Assembly: GCF_007748115.1 (NCBI RefSeq)
Contig: NZ_CP036289.1
Location: 2,976,001 to 3,040,000, forward strand
Direction of reading: 5' to 3'
Length of the DNA: 64,000 bases
Origin: Bremerella volcania
GTDB lineage: Bacteria > Planctomycetota > Planctomycetia > Pirellulales > Pirellulaceae
In this document: piece after piece, positions 36,344 through 45,918 of the stretch
Numbering within the stretch: the first letter of the stretch is position 1
How the letters are laid out: every line of letters starts with the position of its first letter
Program-made: the position numbers and the translations under genes
The notes under the pieces: generated by a model
What the model saw: the letters and a program-made list of their open reading frames with translations, nothing else
What the model was told of the DNA's origin: nothing
The model's database searches: none

Positions 36344-39300
36344 CTACTCGATGCCGACGAACTCGCGGCCGCGAATCTGACGGAACTGAGGGCTCAATAT
36401 AATTTTCTCAATCGCCACGTGAACGTGAAAGTCGTGTTCCGTGAGTGTCACGTAAATGTCATCCAATAGCGGCTGGTCTGAAAGTTGGACCGAACGACCG
36501 AGGGCATAGCCCAGCAGCTTGCGGCAGAACTGGCGCACGAACGTCTCGCGCCGCACGCCTGCCAGGTAGTCGCGAATGCCGTCGAGGCCCTCGACGTCGG
36601 TCCCATCCATCAAGGTCGACTTCACGTCGATCGGCAGGCCATGGGCGTCTTTACTACGGAGCGTGCCGATCGTATCGAACTGTTCCAGGGCAAACCCGTA
36701 CGGATCGATTCGCTTGTGGCACTTCGCACACTCGCTGACGCTGCTGTGCATCTCGATCAGCTGCCGTTCGGTCAGCCCTGCGGGGGCGACCTCTGGCAGC
36801 ACCGGCACATTGAGCGGCGGCCGCGGCAGCCGCTCGCCCAGCAGCGTTTCGGAAATCCAATTGCCACGCAGGATCGGGCTGGTGCGCGATGCCCCGGAGT
36901 TCTTCGCCAGCACGGTTGCCTGACCGAGAATCCCGCCGCGGCCATGCTGCCGAATACCGTCGACCTTGCGCCAGTGATCGCCGGTCACATTAGGAATGCC
37001 GTAATGCTCGGCGAGCGATTCATTCAAAAAGGTGTGATCCGCCTGCAGGACGTCGAGGATCGAGCGATCGTTCTGCAGCAGATCCTGCATGAACCGAACC
37101 GACTCTTCGTACATGTCGCCGCGCAGCTCGGCGAACTGCGGGTAGTGCTGCTCGCTCTTTTCGTCGAACGTGTCGAAGTCGCGAATGTGCAGCCACTGGC
37201 AAGCGAACTGAATCGACATTCGCCGCGTGCGCTGGTCCTTCAGCATCCTCCGCGTCTGGGCCAAAAGTTCATCGGGCGCTTGCAATGTGCCTGCTGCGAC
37301 GGCCGTACGCAATGACTCACCCGGCGTCGAAGACCACAGGAAGTAGCTTAGCCGCGTGGCAAGCTGGAAGTCCGAGATCGGCGCCGCCACTTTCCCCGGG
37401 CCAGGCGTTTCGATGCGATAAAGAAACGCTGGCGATGCCAGAATTCTGGCTAGCGACAAGCGAAATGCCTCGTCATGCGAAAGCTGCTGGCCGCGAAGCT
37501 CGTGGTAGAGATCGCGGATCGCCTGTTCGTCGTGGTTGCTCAGCGGACGCCGATACGCTTTGGCGGCGAAGCGAACCAGCGCGTCGACATGAACCGGCTC
37601 GGTATCGATCAGCTGCTGGCGAAACGCTTCGGCTCGGCTTTTGATCGGATCGAGCAGCGGATTGAAGATCGTCGGATCGCCATCCTGCGTGGCGAACTCC
37701 AATAACTGTTCCAGCGACACCGTGATGTCGAGGGCATCGCGGCTGACGTATCGCAGCTCTCGCCACAGCTGATCGAGCCGGGCCTGCTCCTGGCTATCGA
37801 GCATTAACCGAGCCAGCTCTTGATCTTCGCGATGGAAAAGGACCAGCGTCACTACTTCGTCCACCGGGACAATCTGCGGGTAGCATACGATCGCCGGGAA
37901 GTAGTGCCGAAAGTCGTCGCAGATGCTCTTCAAGCGATCGAGGTTCCGCGCGTCGCCAATCAGCGCACCATCAGGCAGAAGTCCGCTTGAAGCGTTTGAA
38001 GTGACGGCCACCTGGAAAACCCCTTGCGCCGTACTGGGCTTCGCCGTGACGACCAGTTCCGCTCCTTCGAACAACTCGCCGGGGATTTCGATCTCGCTGG
38101 CATCCAGCGCCGAGGCGTCTTCCGCCGAAGTTGTCGCCTCGACCGCATCGGCGACCAGTGGCCCATTCCAGGCAACCAGGTCGACGTACAGATAGTCGGC
38201 TTCTTCCAGCGGCTCGGTGCCGGCCGCCTTCTTGATCTTCGCGTCGATCTGCTGAGCAAGCTCTTTTGCGGCCGCTTCGCTTTTGGCCGATTGCCACTGG
38301 GCCAAAAGCGATCCAGTCGGAATCGGACTGGCCGGGGGCTGCCCGTCGAGCGTGCCGCTGTAAAAGACCCACGCCGCGTTGCCATAGCGATCGGGATGAG
38401 GATTGGCGGTTGCCAGATCGGCGGAGCAGTCGGCCGCCAGGTCCCACGTGCGGGAATCGCCGCCGCGCTCGCGCAGCGTCAGGTTGATCTCGGTCAAGTC
38501 GCAGTAGTGGTTCGCGTCGCGCGGGCCAATCTTCAGGGCGATGCGATCGCCACGCGAAACCGCGTACTCGGCAATCGGCTGAATCTTCGCCTCGCCGCCC
38601 GAGTCGAAGTCGCCTGCTTGCAATACGGTGGTGGTGCCAGGCCGGTGATGTTCCAGCCACCACGAAGCCCCATTGCCGCACGCATTGTGCGCGTCGCGGA
38701 CGACGGCATCGATCGTGAAGGTACCATCCACCGGGGCTTGCCACGCGGCGGCGATCCACCGCTCGGGCCGCGGATGAGCCGCGATGCCGTGCGGTTTGAG
38801 CTGACCGGGAATCAGGGCCATCTCGTCGGTTGCGTTGCCCACCACCGACAGCGCGTCGAGACCGGGACTACCCCAGCCGCTGATTTTCGCGTTGCCGCCG
38901 ATGTTGTGCATGGCCTGGGGAAGCAGTTCGATGCTGGGAAGCGTTTCCTTCCACGGGATGCCCAGCAGGAGGAGCCACTGCTTCAGCACGCCAGCATGAA
39001 CACCAAGATCGGCGGCTAGCGTATCTAAGTCAACTTCCTTTTTTGACTGTTTTATCTGCCAGGCCGCTGCCAGATAGCGAGGCGAGTTCTCCACGACTTC
39101 CTTTCGCACGGCACGCATCGCTTCGACCGTGGATGCCAGGTCGCGAAGCAGAATCGGCGGCTGGCCCTTGCGCTCGATCCGAGCGCGTTCCCAGCGTACG
39201 CCTGGGCTCTCGTCGCCGGTCAAGGGGACCGCGTGAAGGTGTCGTCGAAACGGCGCGCCGCCTTCAATCGGGATGCGAAAGGTCTTCTGCGGGGAAAGGG

Positions 39301-40393
39301 GCGTGACGGCTTCCTGCGAAGGTCGGATGCTGCCGAAGTGACCGACCGCGTTGAACTTCCACAGCACGTCTTGCCACGCCCGTACGCTGGCAGCAAGGGA
39401 CTCGGCCTGCGAGGCATCGGCCGTTCGCCAGCGCTGCTTCAGATCTTCCAGCAGCGGCGACGCTGGTTTATCACGGCAAAGCATTTCGGCCAATAGCGCG
39501 AAGTACTTGGCGTTGAGATGGCTCTGCTCGGCGATCCGCTCGGCTTGGGACAGATCGCTTTGCAGCTGGTCGCGGTGCTCGATCAGGGCGGCGAAGTAAG
39601 GAGCCAGGTCGACGCGTCCCTCCTGGGCCATGATCCGCTTGGGGTCGCTCACGTTCCAGCGATTGAGCGCGTGGGCGTTGCCGACGTCTCGAATGTGCTT
39701 GAAGTAGATGCCGCGAATGTCGGCCAGGATCTCATCGGTCCAGTCGCGCCGCGTGGTGCCAGGCGAAAAGCGGAAGCCATCAGGGAGCAGCACCGCGTGC
39801 CGGGCGATCTCTTTGCCGGCGTCCAGGTATTTCTGAACCAGCGAAGGTGACATTACCAGCGCGTTGCCGGTGTTGGTGAAGCCTTCGCCAGCGGCACCAT
39901 CGACGGGAAACTCCTGGGCAGGCTCCAGCGGCACGCCGGTGAGGTCTTGAACGGTGTACGTATATTCCGCGTTATTCAGCCGACGCAGCACCACCGGTCC
40001 GGGATCGCCAGCGTGGGCTTGGGCCTCCGCGTTGAGATAGCGGTCGATCCACCTGGCGAGTAGTTCGTGCTGCGGCTTACTTGGTTGGTCGCTATCTTCA
40101 GGCGGCATCTCGCCGGTCGTTAGCATTTGCCGCACGCTTTGCCATTTGGCCGGATCGCGTCGGATATCAGCCAGGCTGGCGAACCGCTCAAGATCGAGTT
40201 CTCCCTGCTTCTCGGCGGTCGAATGACAATCGATGCAGTACGTCTTTAGCAGTGGGTGAATCTGCTGCTGATACTCATCGGCCAGAAGTGAAAACGTCTG
40301 GGGTGATTGTCCATACGCATCGCGAAGGCTTACCAATGCAAGCAAGACCGCGATGACACGGACGACACCATGAATAGGAAAAGGGGAAGGCAT
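36344..40393 (-). CDS. very large secreted cytochrome-domain protein (DUF1587/DUF1592/DUF1588/DUF1585)
   Basis: The 1349-residue protein starts at ATG 40393 (MPSPFPIHGVVRVIAVLLALVS signal). The cytochrome c domain has CIDCHSTAEKQGELDLERF and MPPEDSDQPS. DUF1587-like sequence follows (LRRLNNAEYTYTVQDLTGV). A long central part (about residues 200-850) includes a carbohydrate-binding-like stretch around NACGNGASWWLEH. The C-terminal end has DUF1592 (ATRLSYFLWSSTPGE), DUF1588 (CAKCHKRIDPYGFALEQFD) and DUF1585. It is about 500 residues longer than the DUF1592-type protein at 10640. Role unknown. Confidence 0.88.
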   Translation of the reverse strand: MPSPFPIHGVVRVIAVLLALVSLRDAYGQSPQTFSLLADEYQQQIHPLLKTYCIDCHSTAEKQGELDLERFASLADIRRDPAKWQSVRQMLTTGEMPPEDSDQPSKPQHELLARWIDRYLNAEAQAHAGDPGPVVLRRLNNAEYTYTVQDLTGVPLEPAQEFPVDGAAGEGFTNTGNALVMSPSLVQKYLDAGKEIARHAVLLPDGFRFSPGTTRRDWTDEILADIRGIYFKHIRDVGNAHALNRWNVSDPKRIMAQEGRVDLAPYFAALIEHRDQLQSDLSQAERIAEQSHLNAKYFALLAEMLCRDKPASPLLEDLKQRWRTADASQAESLAASVRAWQDVLWKFNAVGHFGSIRPSQEAVTPLSPQKTFRIPIEGGAPFRRHLHAVPLTGDESPGVRWERARIERKGQPPILLRDLASTVEAMRAVRKEVVENSPRYLAAAWQIKQSKKEVDLDTLAADLGVHAGVLKQWLLLLGIPWKETLPSIELLPQAMHNIGGNAKISGWGSPGLDALSVVGNATDEMALIPGQLKPHGIAAHPRPERWIAAAWQAPVDGTFTIDAVVRDAHNACGNGASWWLEHHRPGTTTVLQAGDFDSGGEAKIQPIAEYAVSRGDRIALKIGPRDANHYCDLTEINLTLRERGGDSRTWDLAADCSADLATANPHPDRYGNAAWVFYSGTLDGQPPASPIPTGSLLAQWQSAKSEAAAKELAQQIDAKIKKAAGTEPLEEADYLYVDLVAWNGPLVADAVEATTSAEDASALDASEIEIPGELFEGAELVVTAKPSTAQGVFQVAVTSNASSGLLPDGALIGDARNLDRLKSICDDFRHYFPAIVCYPQIVPVDEVVTLVLFHREDQELARLMLDSQEQARLDQLWRELRYVSRDALDITVSLEQLLEFATQDGDPTIFNPLLDPIKSRAEAFRQQLIDTEPVHVDALVRFAAKAYRRPLSNHDEQAIRDLYHELRGQQLSHDEAFRLSLARILASPAFLYRIETPGPGKVAAPISDFQLATRLSYFLWSSTPGESLRTAVAAGTLQAPDELLAQTRRMLKDQRTRRMSIQFACQWLHIRDFDTFDEKSEQHYPQFAELRGDMYEESVRFMQDLLQNDRSILDVLQADHTFLNESLAEHYGIPNVTGDHWRKVDGIRQHGRGGILGQATVLAKNSGASRTSPILRGNWISETLLGERLPRPPLNVPVLPEVAPAGLTERQLIEMHSSVSECAKCHKRIDPYGFALEQFDTIGTLRSKDAHGLPIDVKSTLMDGTDVEGLDGIRDYLAGVRRETFVRQFCRKLLGYALGRSVQLSDQPLLDDIYVTLTEHDFHVHVAIEKIILSPQFRQIRGREFVGIE

Positions 40394-40607
40394 GCGATCA
40401 CTTGGCGGGACAAGGCGAAGGGAGGACGCGCGGCCGAATCGGCCCCGCTCTCGTGATTCTAGTGTGTGCCACACCATTTGTCACAATTTCTCTTCGAAAG
40501 TATTTGAGGCGATGCGCCAGGCATGGATTGCAAGTCGTCGCAGGACGTTTCATCATAAGGGGTCCCTGCCCCATTGATTACCTTTCCAAATAACTCGGGA
40601 ACCTCCG

Positions 40608-41450
40608 ATGAAATCTCATCCTCTGCTGATCATCCTCTCGTTCTCACTATGCTTGCCATGGGTTCACGCGGACGAGCCTGAGGTGCTGCGGCAAGACAAC
40701 CTCGTTGCGTGGTGCATCGTGCCGTTCGATGCGTCGAAGCGAACGCCCGAGCAGCGCGCCGCGATGCTCAAGCAGCTCGGCATTCAAAAGTGTGCCTACG
40801 ACTGGCGGGCCGAGCACGTACCAACCTTCGAGGCCGAGATTCAGGCGTACCAAAAGGAAGGGATCGAGTTCTTCGCGTTCTGGCGCACGCACGACCAGGC
40901 GCTGGAGCTGTTCAAAAAGTACGACCTGCATCCGCAGATCTGGGACATGATTCCGCAGCCCAATGCGGAGTCTCAGGAAGCCAAAGTCGAGCAGGCCGCC
41001 AACCGTTTGAAAGGAGTGGCCGAGCGAACCAAACAGGCCGGCCTTCCACTGGGACTCTACAACCACGGCGGCTGGGGCGGCGAGCCGCGGAACATGGTGG
41101 CCGTTTGCCAGAAGCTACGTGAGATGGGCTACGACCAGGTGGGCATCGTCTACAACTTTCATCACGGTCACGAGCACATCGCCGACTGGGCGGAGGTGTT
41201 CGCGCTAATGAAGCCGTACTTGATTTGCTTGAACCTGAACGGCATGAACGATAAGGCTCAGCCGAAGATCCTGGGCACCGGTAAGGGGAAGTACGAACGG
41301 GCCATGATCGAAGCGATTGTCGCCAGCGATTACGACGGGCCGATCGGGATTCTGGATCACCGGAATGAACTCGACGCGAAGGAGTCGCTGCAGGAAAACC
41401 TGACCGGGCTGGCGGCGCTTCGCAAGGAGCTGTCTGGTGCTGCAAAGTAA
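40608..41450 (+). CDS. secreted sugar isomerase/epimerase-like TIM-barrel protein
   Basis: The 280-residue protein begins with a signal peptide (MKSHPLLIILSFSLCLPWVHA). The rest fits the xylose isomerase-like TIM-barrel superfamily: LKQLGIQKCAYDW, GLYNHGGWGGEPRNMVAVCQ, VGIVYNFHHGHEHIADWAE and GPIGILDHRNE carry the histidines and acids that bind metal in this family. Enzymes of this family isomerise or epimerise sugars, but many secreted planctomycete members are uncharacterised. It is convergent with the oxidoreductase gene. Confidence 0.8.
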   Translation: MKSHPLLIILSFSLCLPWVHADEPEVLRQDNLVAWCIVPFDASKRTPEQRAAMLKQLGIQKCAYDWRAEHVPTFEAEIQAYQKEGIEFFAFWRTHDQALELFKKYDLHPQIWDMIPQPNAESQEAKVEQAANRLKGVAERTKQAGLPLGLYNHGGWGGEPRNMVAVCQKLREMGYDQVGIVYNFHHGHEHIADWAEVFALMKPYLICLNLNGMNDKAQPKILGTGKGKYERAMIEAIVASDYDGPIGILDHRNELDAKESLQENLTGLAALRKELSGAAK

Positions 41451-41458
41451 GCGTTCTG

Positions 41459-41492
41459 GTCCCCTCACCCCCGCAGACGGTGGAGAGGGGAC
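41459..41492. terminator. terminator hairpin between convergent genes
   Basis: GTCCCCTC and GAGGGGAC form an eight-pair stem separated by 18 bases. It sits between the isomerase-like stop (41450) and the oxidoreductase stop (41502). It belongs to a repeated GTCCCCTC family also seen at 49355 and 63439. Confidence 0.6.
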
Positions 41493-41501
41493 AGGAAACT
41501 T

Positions 41502-42587
41502 CTACTTCCCTGGCGACCAGCCGCTGAGGTCGGGGTCTTTCTTGAGTGGGAAATCAACGCGCTGGCCAGTGGCGGCGGCCTGGTAGATTGCCAGGATCAC
41601 CTCGACCGAGCGGCGGCCTTCAGGGCCGTTGATGGCTGGTTCGCGGTCTTCTTGGACGGCGGCCAGCAGATCTTCGAACTGGGCCCGGTGTCCATGATGG
41701 CCGATCGCTTTCGGGTCGGCGGCACCTCCTCCGGTTTCGGTCTTGCCGGCCAGACGTTTTTTGATGGCTTCGTCTTCTTCGGTCGGTTCGGCGAAGTCCC
41801 AGCTTTTGATGTCTTCTTCTTCCATCACGGCCGAACCCTTCGTGCCGTGGATCTCGATTCGCTTGAGGTAGCCAGGGTACACGGCCGTGCTGGCTTCGAT
41901 CGTGCCGAGCGCGCCGCTTTTGAATTTCAGCGAAGCGACGGCGACGTCTTCGACCTCGATCCGCTCGTGCCCGATCAGGCTACAGTTGGCGGTGATCGAC
42001 TCGACGTCCCCCATTAACCAGCACAGCAGGTCGACGCTGTGGATCGCCTGATTCATCAGGGCTCCGCCGCCATCCAACTGCCATGTGCCGCGCCAGGCAC
42101 CGCTGTCGTAGTACTCCTGCGTGCGGAACCACTTCACGTAGGCATCCCCCAGCGAAAGCTTCCCGAAGCGGCCTTCGTTGACGGCCTTTTTCATTTCGGT
42201 CGAAGGACCATGGAAACGGCTGGGGAAGATGGTTGCCAGCTTGACGTTGTTCTCGCGGCAAGCGTCGATGATCGCATCGCAGCGGGCGAGGGTCACGTCG
42301 AGTGGTTTCTCGATGATGACATGCTTGCCGGCTTTGGCGGCAGCGACGCCTGGTTCCATGTGGGCCCCACTGGCCGTGCAGATGGTGACGACATGAATCT
42401 CGGGGTTGGCCAGCATCTCTTCGAGCGTTTCGTAGGCGGTAATGCCCTGCGCTTCGGCGAACTTCTTCGCCTTTTCGGCGGTGCGGTTGTAGCAGCCGAT
42501 CAGCTTGGCGTCGGGAATGTCGGCGATTGCCTTGGCGTGAAATTCCGCGATCATCCCGGTACCAATAATGCCAAATCCGAACGCCAT
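41502..42587 (-). CDS. Gfo/Idh/MocA family oxidoreductase, cytoplasmic
   Basis: The 361-residue protein starts at ATG 42587, preceded by GGAG at a suitable distance. The Rossmann motif is GIIGTGMIAEFHAKAI, and the family EKP motif is intact in HVIIEKPLDVTLARCD. The active-site histidine is likely the one in GGGALMNQAIHSVDLLCWL. Unlike the Tat-exported relative at 20424, it lacks any signal. It should oxidise or reduce a sugar or cyclitol with NAD(P). A longer frame to 42656 was rejected for lack of a ribosome binding site. Confidence 0.9.
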   Translation of the reverse strand: MAFGFGIIGTGMIAEFHAKAIADIPDAKLIGCYNRTAEKAKKFAEAQGITAYETLEEMLANPEIHVVTICTASGAHMEPGVAAAKAGKHVIIEKPLDVTLARCDAIIDACRENNVKLATIFPSRFHGPSTEMKKAVNEGRFGKLSLGDAYVKWFRTQEYYDSGAWRGTWQLDGGGALMNQAIHSVDLLCWLMGDVESITANCSLIGHERIEVEDVAVASLKFKSGALGTIEASTAVYPGYLKRIEIHGTKGSAVMEEEDIKSWDFAEPTEEDEAIKKRLAGKTETGGGAADPKAIGHHGHRAQFEDLLAAVQEDREPAINGPEGRRSVEVILAIYQAAATGQRVDFPLKKDPDLSGWSPGK

Positions 42588-42718
42588 GCGACAAAGCTCC
42601 GCTGTAATGCTGCTAATGGGGTCATGAAAGGTGGGAAGCCAAGCGAATGCCGGCAAACAATGACAGTATCGCTGATTCCCTTTGCCAGAGCCGCATTATA
42701 AAGGGAGCCGTGGGCCAG

Positions 42719-43726
42719 TTAAACCGGCGGTGCTTCGAGCGACTCGCCGAAGAAGATCTGAAAGATCAAAAGCAGCATCGATTGCCCATTGAGCATCATA
42801 TGCACGACCAGACTCGGAACGATAGTGCGCCTCTTCTGGTAGACGTATCCGAGACCGAGGGCCAGGAAAAAGAGCGGAATCGGGGCCGCTCCCTGGCCAA
42901 AATGCAGCAGGGCGAAAATGATCGAGCTGGCAAATATCGGGAAGACCATCAGCGAAGGACGCTCGGGGTAAGCTGGCTCGGCCGGGGGAATCTCTTCCGT
43001 TTCGGTTTCGGCGCTGAAGCGCTCTTCAGGCAAGCCGTCGCTTAGATCTTTCTGGGGCGTTCCATGACGGCCCATCAGGATCTGTCCGGCGGAAAGGTAC
43101 CGGCCCGCCATGACCTCTTCCAGCCATCCCTGCAGTAGCAGGCGAAAGGCGAACTCTTCGGTCAGCGGCGCGACCAACACGGCCGAGACCAGCACCGGGA
43201 TGATGATCGCCGGCGTGGGGGACTCCATGATCATGGTGATCAGTTCGTGCTTGTATTCGACGAACTGCGCGATCACGACCTGCAGGAGGATCACCGGCAC
43301 GCATAGCGCACAAAACGTGGCAATGCCGATCAGCACGTCTTTGCGGAATGCGGCCCAATTGTCGCCGATCACCAGCGTCAGCCCGCCGCGAGCGATGATC
43401 AGGATGAAGATCCCCAGGCACACCAGTGACTGTGCTGAGATCTGCCCCCACATCGCACCGATCCGCTGCTCGACCGTCAGATCGGCTATGCTTGATGCTC
43501 CGCCGCCCACATAGGGAGAGACGAACAAGTTCGCCAAGACGATGAACCCGAGCGTTCCGCCGATAATGTCCAATAGGCCCCAGCGAGCAACCGGGGCAGG
43601 CTGCGTTTCGAGGATCGGCTGATTGGTCGCCAGGCAGCGAACGACACCCACCCAAACGCTAACGCTGATCATTAAAACCAGCGACGCATATCCGATCAGA
43701 CCGAAGCCAAGGATCAATGGAATCAC
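42719..43726 (-). CDS. CPBP family intramembrane metalloprotease
   Basis: The 335-residue membrane protein has about eight hydrophobic segments. The three CPBP motifs are present: EEFAFR (glutamates and arginine), FALLHFGQ (histidine) and HMMLNG (histidine and asparagine). CPBP proteins include CAAX prenyl proteases and bacteriocin-immunity-like proteins. A hydrophilic loop of about 50 residues, from RYLSAGQILMGRHGTPQ to PAYPERPS, separates the first two motifs. The GTG start lies 12 bases after the pgsA stop, so the two are probably co-transcribed. Confidence 0.85.
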   Translation of the reverse strand: MIPLILGFGLIGYASLVLMISVSVWVGVVRCLATNQPILETQPAPVARWGLLDIIGGTLGFIVLANLFVSPYVGGGASSIADLTVEQRIGAMWGQISAQSLVCLGIFILIIARGGLTLVIGDNWAAFRKDVLIGIATFCALCVPVILLQVVIAQFVEYKHELITMIMESPTPAIIIPVLVSAVLVAPLTEEFAFRLLLQGWLEEVMAGRYLSAGQILMGRHGTPQKDLSDGLPEERFSAETETEEIPPAEPAYPERPSLMVFPIFASSIIFALLHFGQGAAPIPLFFLALGLGYVYQKRRTIVPSLVVHMMLNGQSMLLLIFQIFFGESLEAPPV

Positions 43727-43738
43727 GACAAATATGGC

Positions 43739-44365
43739 TCAGTCTGTTGAGAGGGTTCCGGAGCGAATCATGCGAACGGCATCCACAATATAAATCCAAC
43801 CCGATGCCAATGTCAGACCAACGGTGCCCCAGACGATCAAATTGAACAAGTAGACGAGCCACACTGCCACATTGCTGATGCCGTACCATGTGGTTTGGGC
43901 CGTTCCATCATCCAACCCCAGAACGATCATCGACAAGATGGCTAGCGCACACTGGAAGGCCATCTTCCACTTGCCTGGCCAGTTGGCGGAAAAGTCGCCG
44001 CCGTGCTGTTCGACGAAACTGCGTATCACGGTCACCAGCATCTCGCGTCCCATCACCACCACGGCCACCCATGCCGCGACGCCGCTTCCGGGGATCGCCA
44101 CCAGGAAGACGAACGTTCCGCAGATGATGATCTTGTCGACGAAAGGATCGAAGATCCGGCCGAACTTGGTGACCTGGTTGTATTTTCGAGCCCAGTACCC
44201 GTCGATCCAGTCGGTTGAGACGGCCACGATGAAGATGACCAGGGCCGCCCAGATCAAGTGCAGCGGCAACAGGACGAAGGCCACAATCGAAAGAACGAAG
44301 CGGATGGCCGTCAATGTATTGGGGACATTGAAGATGACGTCCGATGGAATGGGCTTATCTGACAT
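43739..44365 (-). CDS. pgsA: CDP-diacylglycerol-glycerol-3-phosphate 3-phosphatidyltransferase
   Basis: The 208-residue membrane protein makes phosphatidylglycerol phosphate. The CDP-alcohol phosphotransferase signature DG-x2-AR-x8-G-x3-D-x3-D is complete in DGYWARKYNQVTKFGRIFDP followed by FVD. The N-terminal NVPNTLTAIRFVLSIVAF is typical for PgsA. It has about six transmembrane segments. GGCGGA lies before the ATG. It is downstream of rimO with 48 bases between and upstream of the CPBP gene, forming a probable operon. Confidence 0.9.
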   Translation of the reverse strand: MSDKPIPSDVIFNVPNTLTAIRFVLSIVAFVLLPLHLIWAALVIFIVAVSTDWIDGYWARKYNQVTKFGRIFDPFVDKIIICGTFVFLVAIPGSGVAAWVAVVVMGREMLVTVIRSFVEQHGGDFSANWPGKWKMAFQCALAILSMIVLGLDDGTAQTTWYGISNVAVWLVYLFNLIVWGTVGLTLASGWIYIVDAVRMIRSGTLSTD

Positions 44366-44413
44366 GAAGTATCCGCCGAGCCGCCCCTGCTGAGCGGCGG
44401 TAATGGTATTGCG

Positions 44414-45835
44414 CTATCTGGCAGGGCCACTCGCCACGCCGACCAGGTCATAGTCTTTGTACATGACAATCTCGGTCGGTACGATATCCCCTGGCTTGAG
44501 TCCTTTGCCGGTGACGTAGGTGACGCAGTCGACGTCCGGGGCATCGGCGACGGTTCGGCCGATGAATGCCGTCTTCTCGCCGGGCACCGGCTGATCGATC
44601 AACACGTCGATCGTCTGGCCGACCTTCGCTTCGTTGTGATCGAAAACGACTTCCTGCTGGATCGCCATCAAGTGCTCGCGGCGCTGCTCCATCAGTTCTT
44701 CCGGCAAGTGATCGTCCAGGCGAACCGCCGGGGTCCCTTCTTCCTTCGAGTAGGTGAACACGCCCACGCGTTCAAAACGCTGGGCTTCGATGAAGTCGGC
44801 CAGTTCCAGGAACTGCTCGTCCGTTTCGCCAGGGAAGCCGGTGATGAACGTCGTGCGGATGTTCAAGTCGGCGATGATCTCACGCATCTGTCCGACCAGT
44901 TCTTCGGTCTGGCTGCGCGTCACGCGGCGGGCCATCCGGCGGAGCATCGTGTCGTTGATGTGCTGCAGCGGAATATCGACGTACGGGACGATTTTGTCGC
45001 ACGCGGCAATCGTTTCCAGCAGCGGCCGAGTGACGTACATCGGGTAGAAGTACATTAGCCGAATCCAGTCGATTCCCTGGACTTCGTTCAGCTTGGAAAG
45101 CAGTTCAGCCAGTCGCGACTCGCCGTACAGGTCCATGCCATAGTAGGTGGTGTCCTGGGCGACGACGATCAGCTCGCGCACGCCATCGGCGGCCAGTTCT
45201 TCCGCTTCGGCGACCACTTCTTCCATTGGCTTGGTCGCGTGCTTGCCGCGCATCTTTGGGATCGCGCAGAACGTGCACAGCCGGTCGCACCCTTCGGAAA
45301 TCTTCAGGTACGAAAAATGCCGAGGCGTGATTCGCAAACGGTTACGATCGTTCAGGGCTCGCACCGGGGCCGGTTTGAAGACGGTACGTTGTTCTTCCAG
45401 CTTGCCCACCAGGCGATCGGCCACGCGGGTGATTTCTTCGCGGCCGAACACGCCGACGATCTGGTCGATCTCGGGGCACGTTTCCAGCAGCGTGTCTTTT
45501 TGCCTTTCGGCCAGGCAGCCGGAGACGATCACCCCTTTGATCTTCCCTTGGCGCTTCAGTTCAAGCATCTCTTCGATCGCGGCGAACGATTCGTCGCGGG
45601 CCCGTTCGATGAAGCCGCACGTGTTGATCACGACGAAGTCGGAGCCTTCGGTCTCTTGCGTTAGCTGGTAGCCGTCCTGATCCAAGAGGCCCAACATGCG
45701 TTCGCTATCGACCAGGTTCTTGGGGCAACCCAGGCTGATAAAGGAATACTTTCCCTTGGCACCGTCAGAACCGCACGAGTCGGCGGCCTTGGAGGGGCTG
45801 GGTGCATTCAGATCGATGATTGGCAAACTGGTCAT
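44414..45835 (-). CDS. rimO: ribosomal protein S12 methylthiotransferase
   Basis: The 473-residue protein modifies an aspartate of ribosomal protein S12. The N-terminal UPF0004 domain has three Fe-S cysteines in SLGCPKN, NTCGF and SGCLAER. The radical SAM cluster is CDRLCTFC. The C-terminal TRAM domain runs from about GQTIDVLIDQP to YKDYDLVGVA. The N-terminus carries about 25 extra residues before KYSFISLGC. The sequence ISEGCDRLCTFCAIP with KMRGKHATKP separates RimO from the MiaB relatives. Confidence 0.95.
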   Translation of the reverse strand: MTSLPIIDLNAPSPSKAADSCGSDGAKGKYSFISLGCPKNLVDSERMLGLLDQDGYQLTQETEGSDFVVINTCGFIERARDESFAAIEEMLELKRQGKIKGVIVSGCLAERQKDTLLETCPEIDQIVGVFGREEITRVADRLVGKLEEQRTVFKPAPVRALNDRNRLRITPRHFSYLKISEGCDRLCTFCAIPKMRGKHATKPMEEVVAEAEELAADGVRELIVVAQDTTYYGMDLYGESRLAELLSKLNEVQGIDWIRLMYFYPMYVTRPLLETIAACDKIVPYVDIPLQHINDTMLRRMARRVTRSQTEELVGQMREIIADLNIRTTFITGFPGETDEQFLELADFIEAQRFERVGVFTYSKEEGTPAVRLDDHLPEELMEQRREHLMAIQQEVVFDHNEAKVGQTIDVLIDQPVPGEKTAFIGRTVADAPDVDCVTYVTGKGLKPGDIVPTEIVMYKDYDLVGVASGPAR

Positions 45836-45918
45836 GAAGCTTGGATCAGGGGTTTAAGGAACGCGGAGTCCTATAGTCAGGACTCATACCGCTGGTCGAA
45901 CTCCTCATCCTATCGGCT

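Noticed and set aside
38024-39019. 331-residue plus-strand frame inside the large DUF1592-type gene
   Set aside because: No motif; the minus-strand gene is continuous through this part.
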